DNA of 41,139 nucleotides, from NCBI GenBank assembly GCA_009760855.2, contig WPIO01000188.1, positions 434,001 to 475,139 of the forward strand, in the 5' to 3' direction. The position numbers and the translations under genes are program-made. The notes under the pieces were generated by a model. The model was not told where the DNA came from, did not search any database, and saw only the letters and a list, made by a program, of their open reading frames with translations. Shown here in pieces: positions 20,836-31,369 of the stretch. This DNA is from Cristatella mucedo (Eukaryota > Bryozoa > Phylactolaemata > Cristatellidae). Every line of letters starts with the position of its first letter. Position 1 is the first letter of the stretch.

Positions 20836-23085
20836 GTGTAATGTAATGAAACTCCACAAACTCATGAAGACAATGGGGGTGTTACTCAAGAGAGATTTGT
20901 ATAGCGCACTCACAGCCTCAGCGGCTTTCGGTACGCATTCGGTAGCCAACAGACTTCGTCTCACGCAACAAGGAGAGAGTGCATTGCAGAGTCAGGAGAG
21001 CAGCTGAGGTAGTGAGTAGCTTGGAAGTAGCAGCTCAGGATCGCTGAAAAGAATGAGCCATAGTCGGCAGTAGGAGAGTAGTTGTCGTTGCTTAAGAATT
21101 GTGGAAGCGAGTTCCACAATCTAGGACCTGCAGAGCTAAAGCTTCTATCGCCATCGGTCTTTAAGTGGAGGAATGGAATAGCTAATTTATTGTCCACACA
21201 GGACCTGAGGGCACGAACAGGTTGAAACTGATGCAGCAGTTCAGCTAGGTACGAAGGAGCCAAGCCGTGGCGGGCCTTGTGGGTCAGCGTAAGAACTTTG
21301 CTCTGTATCCTTTGCTCAACCGGCAACCATCCTAGCTCTATCAGCAGAGGTGACACGTGCTCCAACCGCTGGGACTTGAAGACCAGCCTTGCAGCCATAT
21401 TCATAGTCCGTTGTAGTGGCATAATAGCTTTCTTTGGCAGCCCAGCCAAAAGGGAATTACAATAATCAAGCCGAGACAGAACTAAGGAGGTAGTTACATT
21501 TTTTGCAAGCCACTGTGGGAGACAGCTCCTAATCTTGGATAGGGATCGGATGTGATGGCTAGCTGTAGAGGCAGTCTTCTGAATGAAGCTTTTGAAATTG
21601 AGGCAGTTATCGAACACGACACCTAAATTTCGAGCACGTGGTGAAGGTCGCACAATAGCATCACCTATTAGAACTGCAAAGCATTTTCATCCAGCCACAT
21701 GCTTAGGGTGTTCTATGAGCAGCAGTTCGGTTTTATCGTCATTTAATTTCAGGAAGTTTTCCGACGTCCAGGATCGAATATTGGCAAGGCAAGCATTCAG
21801 TTTCTCAGTTGCTGCAGCAGATTCCGACGGTTTAAATGACAAATACAACTAAGTATCGTCAGCATAGAAGTGATATCCTATTCCATGGGCCTTAATCACT
21901 TTTCTCAGAGGTTGTGTATAAATGGAGAACAGCAAGGGACCGAGTACAGACCATTGAGGGACTCCACAGGTGACCCTTCTCATGTTTGAGACCTGACCCC
22001 CACACGACACGGATTGAACACGATCAGACAAGTAGGATTTAAACCATGCCAGTGCTTCGTCTGCCAGACCGGTCGTTGTTCTCAATCGTTCAAGCAGAAC
22101 TTCGTGATCAATGGTGTCGAAGGCAGCAGACAGATCTAACAGAGCTAGGGCAGTGACATTCCCGTCGTCGTTGCCACGTAGAATGTCATTGTTAACACGG
22201 AGGAGAGCAGTTTCAGTAGAGTGCTGCCTCTTGAATCCTGATTGAAATGTTTCTGACATTCCATTATTTTCAATATGTTCAACCAGCTGCTTAGCAACAA
22301 TTTTTTCAAGAATCTTTGATAAGAACGGAAGAAGGGAAACTGGATGATAGTTTGCTAGGACCTCTGTGTCTAATCCAGGCTTTTTAAGAATAGGTCTAAC
22401 GATTGCCGATTTGAAAGACTTGGGGACGACCCCTTTTCCCAAAGAAGCATTAAAAATCTTGGTTTAGGCAGGGCTAAGTTGGTCTGCTAGTGAAGACCAC
22501 AGAGATGAAGGTGTAGGGTCTTCAGGAGACGAGTTCTTTTTGCTAGACCTTATTAAGGCAGCCACATCACAGGCAGAAACATCGGAGAACCTATTAAGAA
22601 AGGTCACAGGTTGAGGAACGGCTATTGCTTTGGTCGAAGGGGGCTTAATGGAGGCACGAATGTGCACAATTATTTCAGTAAAGAAGGCTGAAAACTTTTC
22701 GGCTGAGCCCTTAATATCTGGGGAGTCAGACCTCACAGCATTGGCCAGTAAATGGTTTACTGTCTCTGTAAATCTGTTTAGTGTCCGACTGGCAGGAATT
22801 CAGCTTTCTAATGAAAAAAGAAGCCCTGGTTTTTTTAAGCTTTCTGGTGTAAACTCGAAGGAAGTCTTGACTAGGTCTGCCTCAGACCCCGATTTCTTGA
22901 AACGACGTTCCAGCCTGCGCTTAACACGGCGCATCTTAAGGAGTTTTTTGTAAATTGAAAGGAATCTCGACGACTTTGAATACGGATAGAGCGAACGGGA
23001 GCATGCTTGTCAAGTGCACTCCCGAGTGTCATGTTCATCGCATCAGTGAGGGTATCGAGGCTGCCGGTCGAGTCTGAATGCAGAT
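20836..23085 (-). mobile_element. LINE family B, longest copy (RT domain, 5'-truncated)
   Basis: A minus-strand CR1/L2-like element of about 2.2 kb. It starts after the endonuclease in the linker (LDTLTDAMNMTLGSALDKHA, about 23030), then a spacer, then the reverse transcriptase: [88 protein letters not shown] and the catalytic FYADD at about 21852-21866. The C-terminal region continues at 21653-20961 (ARNLGVVF, SRLDYCNSLLAGLPKKAI, LGWLPVEQRI, GPRLWNSLPQFL). A TAG directly after ADDT, a stop near 22463 and a stop near 21680 inactivate it. The 3' end is the conserved tail plus aatgt pentamers at about 20836-20848. No endonuclease domain remains. Confidence 0.92.
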
Positions 23086-23265
23086 CAAGAAGGTACGAAG
23101 GAGCCAAGCCGTGGCGGGCCTTGTGGATCAGCGTAAGAACTTTGCTCTGTATCCTTCGCTCAACCGGCATCCATCCTAGCTCTTTTAGCAAAGAAGACAC
23201 GTGCTCAAACCGCTGGGACTTGAAAACTCGCCTTGCAGCCTTATTCATAGTCTGCTGCATAACCT
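23086..23265 (-). mobile_element. LINE family B C-terminal fragment
   Basis: The minus strand encodes KSQRFEHVSSLLKELGWMP followed by VERRIQSKVLTLIHKARHGL, the C-terminal region of a second family B copy, abutting the 5' end of the longer copy. Both happen to share one open frame, giving a chimeric ORF at 22871-23335. Confidence 0.8.
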
Positions 23266-23448
23266 GCACTGCTAGATAACTTTGGGGAACTGCCTCTCTG
23301 CCTGTGGAGGCAGAGGTTCGTGAATTGAGTTCCATAAATATTGTGTACTGGTCTTGCCCCTAAAATACCAAAACTTTACGATTCTTTTGAATAAAATTTC
23401 GTGAGTAATTGTTTTCCATTGAGAAAGAATCCCGAGATGATTAGATAG

Positions 23449-23465
23449 ATAGAGAGGGAGAAAGC

Positions 23466-23506
<41 letters not shown>

Positions 23507-23597
23507 GGGGGAGAGAGAGAAGGAGACAGCAAGTAGAGAAAAAAGTAAGAACGAGAGAGGGAGAGAGAGAGAGAGGGGGAGGGAAGAGAGGTAGAGA

Positions 23598-23688
<91 letters not shown>

Positions 23689-23744
23689 GACAGAGAGTGA
23701 GAAAGAAAGAGAGAGGAATAGAGGGAGAGGGAGAGAGAGTGAGA

Positions 23745-23827
<83 letters not shown>
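23449..23827. repeat. (GA)n/(CT)n low-complexity array, 379 bp
   Basis: Strict purine strand (+) and pyrimidine strand (-), with GA units interrupted by GGGGGA, GAAAGA and AGTAA variants. Long Leu/Ser open frames on the minus strand come from this repeat. Confidence 0.95.
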
Positions 23828-23831
<4 letters not shown>

Positions 23832-24075
23832 CGGAATAAGCCGGGCAGCTTAACCAAGTGGGCAACTGGATAGTGGCAAAAGGCAGCTATTCAAACTGGA
23901 AGTATCCCCCACTGCTGCAAACACTGCATTGCTGCACGAGAGGTATTCGAGCTGGACGATTTCCACTCTGCAGCACTTGTGGAGGAGCTGAACACTCGTG
24001 GAGAAGGAGCGGCTGCAGTAGCCAGCTCTTTAAGCAGCCATGACAGTTAGAGCAAGCAGCATGCAGCATCTTGTG

Positions 24076-24800
24076 ATGGTAATAACAATAATAATAGTAA
24101 TAATGATACATTTGATATAGCGCCTTCAGAGAACTCAATCTCTTTTTGGGCACTTAACATTTGATGCAAGCGCAGCAAGATCGAATGGTTAGTGGTAGCA
24201 GGCTCAATAAACAACAAGAATAAAGTGCTTAGGGGTGACATGCACAGAACTAACATTCAATTATGGTTAGTCGCAGCATTGCATGCACAGCATCAGCACA
24301 TGTGAGCACGTAAAGTTCGTATAACAATGACCCACTAAATGATGTGATAAATAGATGCGTTTTTAGTTTCTTATTAAATATGGTCAAGTCAGGAGATGTC
24401 GTGACGTAAGTCGGGAGTGAGTTCCAGGCTTTGAGGCATACTAACCAAAGGCACGATCTCCAAAGGATTTGAGGTTCGTACAAGGTATAGGTAAATGATA
24501 AGAGTCCGAAAAGTGAGTGATATGATGTGCAGACTGGTGGGTGAGTAGATGTTATAGAGCCAAAGAATGAAGGGACCTGAAAGTGAGTGACAAAACCTGA
24601 AGTCGATGCGTTGCTTGAATGAGATCCATTACAGGTCGGCGAGAAGGGATACGATGTAGCAACTGCACCGCTCATGACATGCAAGCCTAGCTGCAGAGTT
24701 TGCACCAGCTGCAAGTGCCTGATTGCACAGGCCGGTAGACCACCGAGAAGTGAGTTACTAAAGTCGAGACGGAATGTCACGAATGCAGGGGCCAGTTTAG
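24076..24800 (-). mobile_element. LINE family A 3' copy (RT tail plus 3' UTR)
   Basis: The minus strand holds terminal repeats (aataacaataataatagtaa), the conserved tail, the 3' UTR with gtgagcacgtaaa variants, and a decayed RT C-terminus (TFRLDFSNSLLGGLPACAIR at about 24780-24720, then frame breaks). Confidence 0.85.
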
Positions 24801-25076
24801 GTGTGGTATCCCTTTCTAAGTGAGTGTGCAGAGAGGCTTGGCACAGCTGGTTTTAGTGGCTACTGGGCATGTCACACGGTGGAGATAAGCCGACTGCGGC
24901 CTTTTGCATACACCTATTCTTCGTACACCATTTCTTCGTGACTTTGTAGTAATGCTAATGGCTGTACAAAATGCATACCTATCCTACCATGCACATTTTA
25001 GTTGAATGCTATGCTGTTCGACTGGCAGCAACCTCTATATACGACATTGACTCTTTATGAATATGCCTATTGATAC

Positions 25077-25392
25077 TGTTGAGATCGTAATAGAGAATGC
25101 ATACCCAGCCTACGACCGTGCAGCACCTAGATGTTTTCGTCTGCTGGTACTAGGCTGAGGGGCCCTCGCGACCTTGACTGACCAATCGAGGCCGTCAATT
25201 CCTGCTGCTGGTACTAGCGATGGCGCTGACCAATCGGAGTGCAGTATTCTGGGCGCAGACGACATGAAGCTCCAGTTAGATTGACGTGTGCAGACCGAGT
25301 TGTTGATTAAACGTTGTTGAGTTCGGTTGTGTTCTGAGTGCTCCATGTCGTTTGCTGTTTAGCAATATGCGCGCACAACCACGCTCACAACA
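25077..25392 (+). mobile_element. probable solo LTR (316 bp) with ATAC target duplication
   Basis: The segment begins TGTTGaga and ends ctcaCAACA, the short inverted TG..CA terminus of LTR retrotransposons, and is flanked on both sides by the same tetranucleotide ATAC (25073-25076 and 25393-25396). Inside, a unit with ctgctggtactag and tgaccaatcg occurs twice (about 25139-25187 and 25201-25236), resembling U3 direct repeats with CCAAT boxes. A polyadenylation-like gattaaac lies at about 25304. No primer-binding site or gag/pol sequence follows, so a recombined solo LTR is the simplest reading. Orientation is inferred from the CCAAT-to-polyA order. Confidence 0.55.
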
Positions 25393-26458
25393 ATACGAGT
25401 TTGGCAAACAGGTTGCCAAGAGTCCTTGACAGGAATTAAGGTACCTAGTTAAATGTTAAAAAAAACGCACTTTTAGAGCATCCCATTGATTCAGCTAGAC
25501 ATAGCTAGTGAGGGACTGAAATGGCCCTCGAGTAGCTGCAGATCCGTTGAGGCATTAAAGACCATCGAGTTGTGTGGCAAATTCCCGAGCTGCCCACATG
25601 CTATTTACAGCAGCATAGAAAGTCGGGCGCTCAGTTCAATGGCTCCATGATTGCTTTCAGTACTCTCGTATGCAAGGCGCACACTGATGGGTAAGCTTCA
25701 CTTTTTTCCAGTTTCGAGATCACCAATCCATTAGCCAGCCGGTTGGTCATGAAACATTATAGATTAGTCATGGTGTTGGCATGTTGAAAAATGGTTGACC
25801 GTAATGTCGACAATAGATTGTTGGAAGCTAAGCATGGAATCGAAACCTACTGTAATTTGTCTGGTACAGTTGCAGCTGTCCTGATCTGTAACCTCAATGC
25901 TGCTCACTTCGTTAACTGCATATTAGTTTACTCAGCTATGCATCTCACATTCTTTTTGTTGCATGAGATGGATTCTGTTGGCTGCCATATGAGTCCCTAA
26001 AGCTGCTTGTCCTGTGAGTGCACTATAGAAAACTGTCCTTGGGTAACAACCATTTAGTCTTTGTGCTTTAGCAGTTCTGGTTTAGACCGGTCCATCAGCA
26101 GGATCATCTGGTTTGTTTGCATAGGTTGCATCTCACGTAGCACTTTCTATATTGTCCAATGTATCGCATAATTTCTACTGTCGATATTGGCTGCTTTGAC
26201 GACGATGTGGTGAGAAGAACTGTGATTAGAGCATCGTTATTGATAGCTGTAGTCAGCCAGCCCTCGCACATCTTATGATGGTGTACTTCCGTGTGATCTA
26301 GTGAGTCATTTTGGTAATTTTGCTTGCCACTGAATGCCGGTGCCCCCCCCCATTTGCCTGCCGTCACAAGCTGGCTTAGCAGCTTTCAGACGTTGCATTT
26401 TTTTTCAAGTACATAGCTCGCCTGCTATAAACACCAGTTCTCGTCTGGGTTTTTGCAG

Positions 26459-26491
26459 TCGGAACCGAAGGGCTCGACACTTTCAGTAGAC
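26459..26491 (+). CDS. EHBP1: EHBP1 33-bp microexon
   Basis: Residues 573-583, reading SEPKGSTLSVD, phase 0 at both ends. The acceptor is a good pyrimidine tract gtctgggtttttgcag ending at 26458. The donor gac|gtaagt at 26492 is close to ideal. Being a multiple of three, it could be included or skipped without a frame change. It contains Ser/Thr residues just before the bMERB domain. It is supported by splice signals and phase only, so it is less certain than its neighbours. Confidence 0.65.
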
Positions 26492-26749
26492 GTAAGTGCG
26501 AAGTGCATGGTGCCGACAATCGCGCCCCTCCCGGAGGTGGCGGCGTCGTCACCGGCAAGTGCCATTCGTTGCACTCAGTGGCATTTTTCGCGAACGACCG
26601 TCTAGCTTTCACTGGCAAACGAGCGCCCTGCCAGCCCTCCCCCTCGAGCAGTCGCTGGTGGAGGGGAGGGGGCTTCGTGAGAAGGTGTGCTGCACCCAGA
26701 CGCTGGCGCCGCACCCAGACGGTTGCACTGCCGCTGACCTTCCTTGCAG
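26492..26749 (+). other. EHBP1 short intron
   Basis: A 258-bp G+C-rich intron (gtaagt..ccttgcag) with no recognised element. Confidence 0.7.
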
Positions 26750-26870
26750 GACTTTCTCGACGCCAGCGAGTACGTATCGGAAGAGCTGTCGGCCTTGGAG
26801 AAAGAGCAGGAGAGACTGGACGGGCGGGCGAGCAAGCTCGAGGTGGCTCTCAGGCGAGCGATGGACAACG
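26750..26870 (+). CDS. EHBP1: EHBP1 exon: bMERB domain helix 1
   Basis: Residues 584-624. It reads DFLDASEYVSEELSALEKEQ then ERLDGRASKLEVALRRAMDN, the first long helix of the bMERB (bivalent MICAL/EHBP Rab-binding) domain, with the family pattern EL-x-ALE-x-EQ-x-x-(I/L)D-x-RA. This domain binds GTP-loaded Rab8/10/13/15-type Rabs in studied members. The acceptor is ccttccttgcag ending at 26749. The donor is aacg|gtgcgc at 26871, weak but required for phase 1 continuity (split Gly). Confidence 0.95.
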
Positions 26871-27079
26871 GTGCGCTGCTGGTGCTGCCTGCTGGCGCTG
26901 GCGCTTACGTTGGCTCTCGCTTGGGATTCGCGGTGGCTCGAGCTTAGCTGGCATTGGCCGAGCTGAAACCCCTGCGTGACCTGCTCTCACAGTAGTAGAG
27001 CGCCAGCATTAAGTACTCGTCCTGACTCGTGGCCATCGCCCTCTAATTGAATTTGCTAGCAGTGAGCAGGATACACTAT

Positions 27080-27288
<209 letters not shown>

Positions 27289-27839
27289 TTGGCTTCTGGC
27301 CGTCTTGACATCGTCTGGCCGTTGTAGATGTGTTTAGCTAGTGACACGCTTGAGACCCGTCGGGTTGAGCAACGTCGCATGCCGACCTTCTCCGAAGTGA
27401 GCCATGCTCTTTGTTGAGCATATTCAGCAGCCACACTGTATGTGTGTGCAAGGACTTTGGCCCCTCCCCATCATTCTATAGTGTAAAGTGTGCTGCATGC
27501 ATTCTGTGGCGTTCAGCTGGCAGGGCAGTTGTCCAGCTTTGACTTATTTCTGCCAGCTTGAATAACGGTGTGCAGCCATGCTGCCTTGCTGCCATGCTGT
27601 TGGTGAGTTCATTTCTCCTTGGATGCTTAGCACCGTGTAGACTCAAGATGCAAAAATACCGGTGAGGCCACCTAAAATAGCTCACCCAAAAATTCTTGAT
27701 TCAACGTTACAGCAACCTGCTTTAGTTATTTGCAGTTAAAACATAAGCCGGCATAACATGTAGGCAAAGTTTTAGTATAAGTGTATTAACTTTCAGTGCT
27801 AGTATGAAGTTCCACCACCTCAATAAGCGATATATTAGC

Positions 27840-28005
27840 TGATTGAAAAGCCTCATTTATATGAAGAACAGAGCAGAAGAACCGCAGTGGCTATCACCAT
27901 TGCTTGAAAGGTACAATAAAGGATCGCCCGGTGCAGTATCCCATTCCACGACCTGTGTCGCACACAGCGAGCACCTTGCCCCTGGGCCAAGACCCAGGGT
28001 AATAA
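27840..28005 (-). mobile_element. SINE family 2 copy
   Basis: Minus-strand head cttggcccaggggcaaggtg, box-B-like region gtcgtggaatgggatactgc, body gatcctttattgtacctttc and tail catataaatgaggcttttca. Collinear with 12505-12655. Confidence 0.65.
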
Positions 28006-28396
28006 CCTGCCTACGCAGTCATGCAGGCATAGAGAAAACCTGGCCTGCAAAAATGTGGCCGTATTGTTCTCTAACTGGCCTGAAAACTTAAAAAGAACGC
28101 CTCTTTAAATGAGAGACGACCCACCCTAGCTCTGAGCCTTCTATCCACTTCACCCTAGAGGGACTCGTTGGGATTCAGGTCTGAAGATTGACTTTGCCAC
28201 TTTTTCAGCAAGATGGCCGTCAACTAAATTCAAATGTTGCTGAAGAAATATCGTACGTGCACAACCGTGAGCTTAGCCTCATTGCCTTGTTAAAAAAATG
28301 TATACATATCCGCCAAGGTGTACTGGACTAGTAGGTACTGGAGGTACTAGAAGGTTCTGGAGTTTTTCTAAGTAAATGTCACTATTCCATATATAA

Positions 28397-28399
<3 letters not shown>

Positions 28400-28492
<93 letters not shown>
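28400..28492. repeat. (AC)n(AT)n compound microsatellite
   Basis: About 30 AC units followed by about 16 AT units. Confidence 0.95.
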
Positions 28493-28495
<3 letters not shown>

Positions 28496-28967
28496 AAATA
28501 TGTATATGCTACAGAAGTAGTCCAAGCCTATGACCCCTTTGCAGTCAAATTTAACCGTCTTCTCAAGGCGATTATCATTGAAACTTTCTCATTTGAGCCA
28601 CGACGCACGTACTGCATGCATTTGGGATTACACTATCCCCACACTATTTAACTTGGTTCCAGTCTTCGTGGGTCCGGTGTGCTCTTACCCTAGCCTGCTG
28701 TAAATGAGCCATTTTGTGCTTGACGGACAAAAGTAGCCTCTTTTTCACATTTTGGGCAAGCAGACCTTGTTCATCTAGTCGGACGCCTAATCGTATCCCA
28801 GCGAACTAGCTTTCCACTTGCAGGTTTTGAGCATGAACCGTTGCAGGTGTGAAAGGATGCCTACAGCAGCACTCTTCATTCGTCAGTATGTCCTGGGAGT
28901 TGCAGTGACATGAGGACAGTCGGATCTCTCTGCGTTATCCATGATACCGGTTGAAGCTAACTTCGTC

Positions 28968-29050
28968 AGGTTAATAATAATAATAGTAATACGCTTGATA
29001 AGGCACCCTCAGAGAACTCAATCTTTTTCTAGGCGCTTTACATTTGTACC
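28968..29050 (-). mobile_element. LINE family A 3' tail
   Basis: taataataataatagtaata then the conserved tail (cttgataaggcaccctcaga, caatctttttctaggcgctt, tacatttg) on the minus strand. Only the 3' end is present. Confidence 0.8.
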
Positions 29051-29619
29051 TTACCGAAATGTCAGTCCAATCATTCAGAAGGTTTTAAGCATGTCGATAG
29101 GCGATAGAGTGGGACTAGGAAATGAGCATAGACAGCAGTGCACTGTTGTCCATCGATTGGGCATATATGAGTATCTCCAAAAATGGGCGATACAGTCGTT
29201 TTTAAGGGGCTGAAAAATGGGAAAATCCGTCTTTTTCTAGTGAGTTTCAAGGGTCAAATATCCGGTCTCTTGTTACTTTTCATTCGTATACACTGGTTTG
29301 TGAAAATGCCACCGCGAATGGCATTGGGCTAATTGGGTTAATTCGGTCTTTGTGCTACTGCCTAATATTTCACGGTCGAATGCCCACTGCTCGCCGCGAA
29401 CGACGGTCGCCGACACGTTTTCGCTCGAGTAATATGTAAATCTGCTACGGTTCAGCTTTGTATTATTCAAATCGCTATTCAGATCGACGAAAGCTTCTGC
29501 TTCCACGCCGTTTAGCCTATTCTCTGCAGGGGCTGTAGAGTGTCTAATTAACATAGCTATTCCACTATTCTTATCGTTATTATTTGCAGGCAATACTATT
29601 ATCATAGTTTTTTTTGCAG

Positions 29620-29716
29620 GCGACGAGGAGCACGAAGAGAAGCTCACACGTCAGTGGTTTAGGCTTGTTAACCGGAAGCACGAGCTCATTCGTCGGCAGG
29701 CCGAGCTCAACATCAT
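29620..29716 (+). CDS. EHBP1: EHBP1 exon: bMERB domain, middle helix
   Basis: Residues 624-656. It reads DEEHEEKLTRQWFRLVNRKH then ELIRRQAELNI, matching the family pattern E-E-x-(L/M)-x-x-(E/Q)WF-x-LV-(N/x)-(K/R)K-(N/H)-x-LIRR. The WF-LVN block packs the central helices of bMERB. The acceptor is agttttttttgcag ending at 29619, and the donor at|gtgagt at 29717 leaves phase 2. Confidence 0.96.
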
Positions 29717-30579
29717 GTGAGTAGCCCGAAGTAGTGAGAAGACGGCGGTGGCAACTTTGTTTCGGCAGGCTTTCTATGTATCGGCTGCTTGCGGTCTGAC
29801 CGTTTTGCTCAGCGTCACCGGCCTGCCAAGCGGAAGAGCGAGCGCATCTTCCTTTGCTCACGCAAGTGGCTGGCTTGAAGCGAACGCTGGCCGAAGGCCG
29901 GAGCCGGTCAGATCGGCTGTGGCCGGCGATCGGCTATGACCGTTTGCCACTACAGTTCAATGGCCACATGCATTGCAGACCCCGGCTCCTTTGCCTGGGC
30001 CTGCGATGCATGTGGCCATTGAACTGTAGTGGCAAACGGCCACAGCCGATCGCCGTCTCGAGAGCCACCGCTGCCTCTGCTTCTATTTCCTTGCTCTCGT
30101 AGAGCTAGCTTGGCTTGCCAAAGAGCAACTCGTTGGCCACACTGCCGAGGAGTTTTCACCCTTGTGTCTCCTCAGGTCTGCACTCCATCCTCCCCTCGTG
30201 TGCGAGTCAGCGTGTGCGCACTCGAGCCCGCGAGTGTGCATTCACTCAGACGGATATTCTGTTCAGGCTTATTGTAGACACGGGCATCTCGTTAAGGCCG
30301 AAAATGGAGCTAGCTTCGTGGCTCTTGACTGGTGCGCCGGAGGCTTGATGGCCGTCAGTCGGCGTTTGTTTGTCTGTCTCTTGCATGCTGCACTTAGAGC
30401 CTTAGGTTTAGGCTGTCCGTAGCAAGCTGGGGACAGACTTGCTTTGCTGTGCAACATTCAGTGGCAGTGCGTGGGCGTTCGGCATGCTCGTTCGAGCTGG
30501 CTCCTCACATAAGCAGTCGTGGCATCGCCGATAGGGTCTCGGTGACGTTTCCATGGCAGCCCATCATTCCTCGTTGCAG
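29717..30579 (+). other. EHBP1 intron with hairpin
   Basis: An 863-bp, G+C-rich intron (gtgagt..cctcgttgcag). Its only notable content is the long inverted repeat at 29924-30055. Confidence 0.8.
29924..30055. repeat. near-perfect intronic inverted repeat (59-bp arms, 14-bp loop)
   Basis: Left arm 29924-29982 and right arm 29997-30055 are reverse complements, with four differences over 59 positions, all transitions. In the transcribed + strand, one of the four still forms a G-U pair and three are A-C mismatches. The loop is cggctcctttgcct. The transcript of this intron would fold into a long, almost continuous hairpin of 132 nt. It could be a microRNA-type or small-RNA precursor, a foldback element or a local inverted duplication. 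The sequence alone does not decide. Confidence 0.9.
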
Positions 30580-30653
30580 TAACAAGGAGCACGACCTGGA
30601 GCGACGCTACGAGCTGCTCAATCGTGAGCTCCGACTCTCGATGGCACTCGAGG
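30580..30653 (+). CDS. EHBP1: EHBP1 exon: bMERB domain, KEHDLERRYELLNREL block
   Basis: Residues 656-681. It reads NKEHDLERRYELLNRELRLS then MALE, one of the most conserved blocks of EHBP1/MICAL bMERB domains. The acceptor is ttcctcgttgcag ending at 30579. The first base completes an Ile codon. The donor is gagg|gtatgc at 30654, phase 1. The exon is only 74 bp. I see no loss of conserved charged positions. Confidence 0.97.
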
Positions 30654-30859
30654 GTATGCCGGGAGACTCGTCTCGAGCTCCTTCTGTTGCTGCTTCTGTT
30701 TCTCCTGCTGCCACTGCTGATGCTGGCAATCAAGAGTCGGCAACCAAGAGCTGGCGCCAGACTCGGAATGAGAGCCAGCTTGCTGAGCAGGCGTGCTTTG
30801 CCGGCAGATCCTGCCTCGCCCGAGGCTGCGATCTCACTCAGCATTCTCTCTTGCTGCAG

Positions 30860-30978
30860 ATTGGCAAAAGTCGCAGTCGCAGCGTCACCGAGAGGCTCTG
30901 CTGCTTGCCGAGCTGGTAACTGTCGTCGACAAGCGTGACGAGCTCGTGAGAGCCATGGAGGAACAGCAGAACGCGTGA
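30860..30978 (+). CDS. EHBP1: EHBP1 last recognised exon: bMERB C-terminal helix
   Basis: Residues 681-719. It reads DWQKSQSQRHREALLLAELV then TVVDKRDELVRAMEEQQNA, matching the DWxK-x-x-x-x-x-REx-LLL-x-ELV-x-(V/L)V-(N/D)KRD-x-LVR pattern that closes bMERB. The acceptor is ctcttgctgcag ending at 30859. In the genomic frame the next codon is TGA (30976-30978). However, gc|gtgagt at 30975 is also a strong donor, so the last coding bases may instead splice to an exon I cannot identify. Vertebrate EHBP1 extends about 25 residues beyond this point, with an acidic helix and a CaaX-type end; that tail is not found here. Confidence 0.93.
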
Positions 30979-31369
30979 GTGTCGTGGCTGTGTGGGGGTG
31001 CCCCTTCGCCTGCTGGGGCATGCAGATGTAAAGTTTCCTCTGCCACCATGTCTGCTCGTGGGTTGCGCTCAAACGTGGCTGGTCTCCGGAGGCAGGTGAG
31101 CGAGAGAGGGCAAATGCTACGTGCAGCAGGCACCGAACCAGCAGCTGCACTTGGACCACACGCCTCCATTTAACGAAAGCAGCTGTCGCCGCTTCGATCG
31201 TGATGTTCTGTCTGATGACATCTCTTTGTAGACGTCTCTACCGGCTTTGTTTTGGTGTTTTCTCAGGGCTATCTGCACATTGCAGCCTTTCACCCAGGAT
31301 CTTTTCCGATGTTTCCCTCTCTGATCAGAGTGTTGTAATTAGTTATTGATGCTAGCAATTACCATTGTT
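30979..31369 (+). other. 3' flank of the last EHBP1 exon
   Basis: A G+C-rich stretch that stays open in one + frame to a TAA at 31171-31173 (ending LGPHASI). It could be 3' UTR or part of an alternative last exon. No AATAAA polyadenylation signal is seen here. Confidence 0.4.

Larger units (their letters stand above)
20273..26458 (+). other. EHBP1 large intron (6.2 kb)
   Basis: Borders gtatgc..gtttttgcag. It contains a SINE at 20600-20740, the longest LINE B copy at 20836-23085, a second LINE B piece at 23086-23265, a 380-bp GA array, LINE A at 24076-24800 and a likely solo LTR at 25077-25392. Nothing is recognised in 25400-26458. Confidence 0.8.

Noticed and set aside
23272-23865. 197-codon Leu/Ser-rich minus-strand frame
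   Set aside because: It is the translation of the (GA)n/(CT)n array; frames are open in every phase of such repeats.
26496-26979. Two overlapping plus-strand frames of about 157 codons
   Set aside because: They run through an intron and the bMERB exon in the wrong frame; the 26744 frame carries the conserved helix.
28279-28497. Tyr-Ile / Cys-Val repeat frame
   Set aside because: Product of the AC/AT microsatellite.
30458-31159. 233-codon minus-strand frame
   Set aside because: It overlaps two strongly conserved bMERB exons on the other strand and has no recognisable domain.
31092-31173. Terminal EHBP1 exon ending LGPHASI
   Set aside because: The acceptor ctccggag lacks a pyrimidine tract and the peptide does not resemble the known C-terminal helix or CaaX end. 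Kept only as an alternative.
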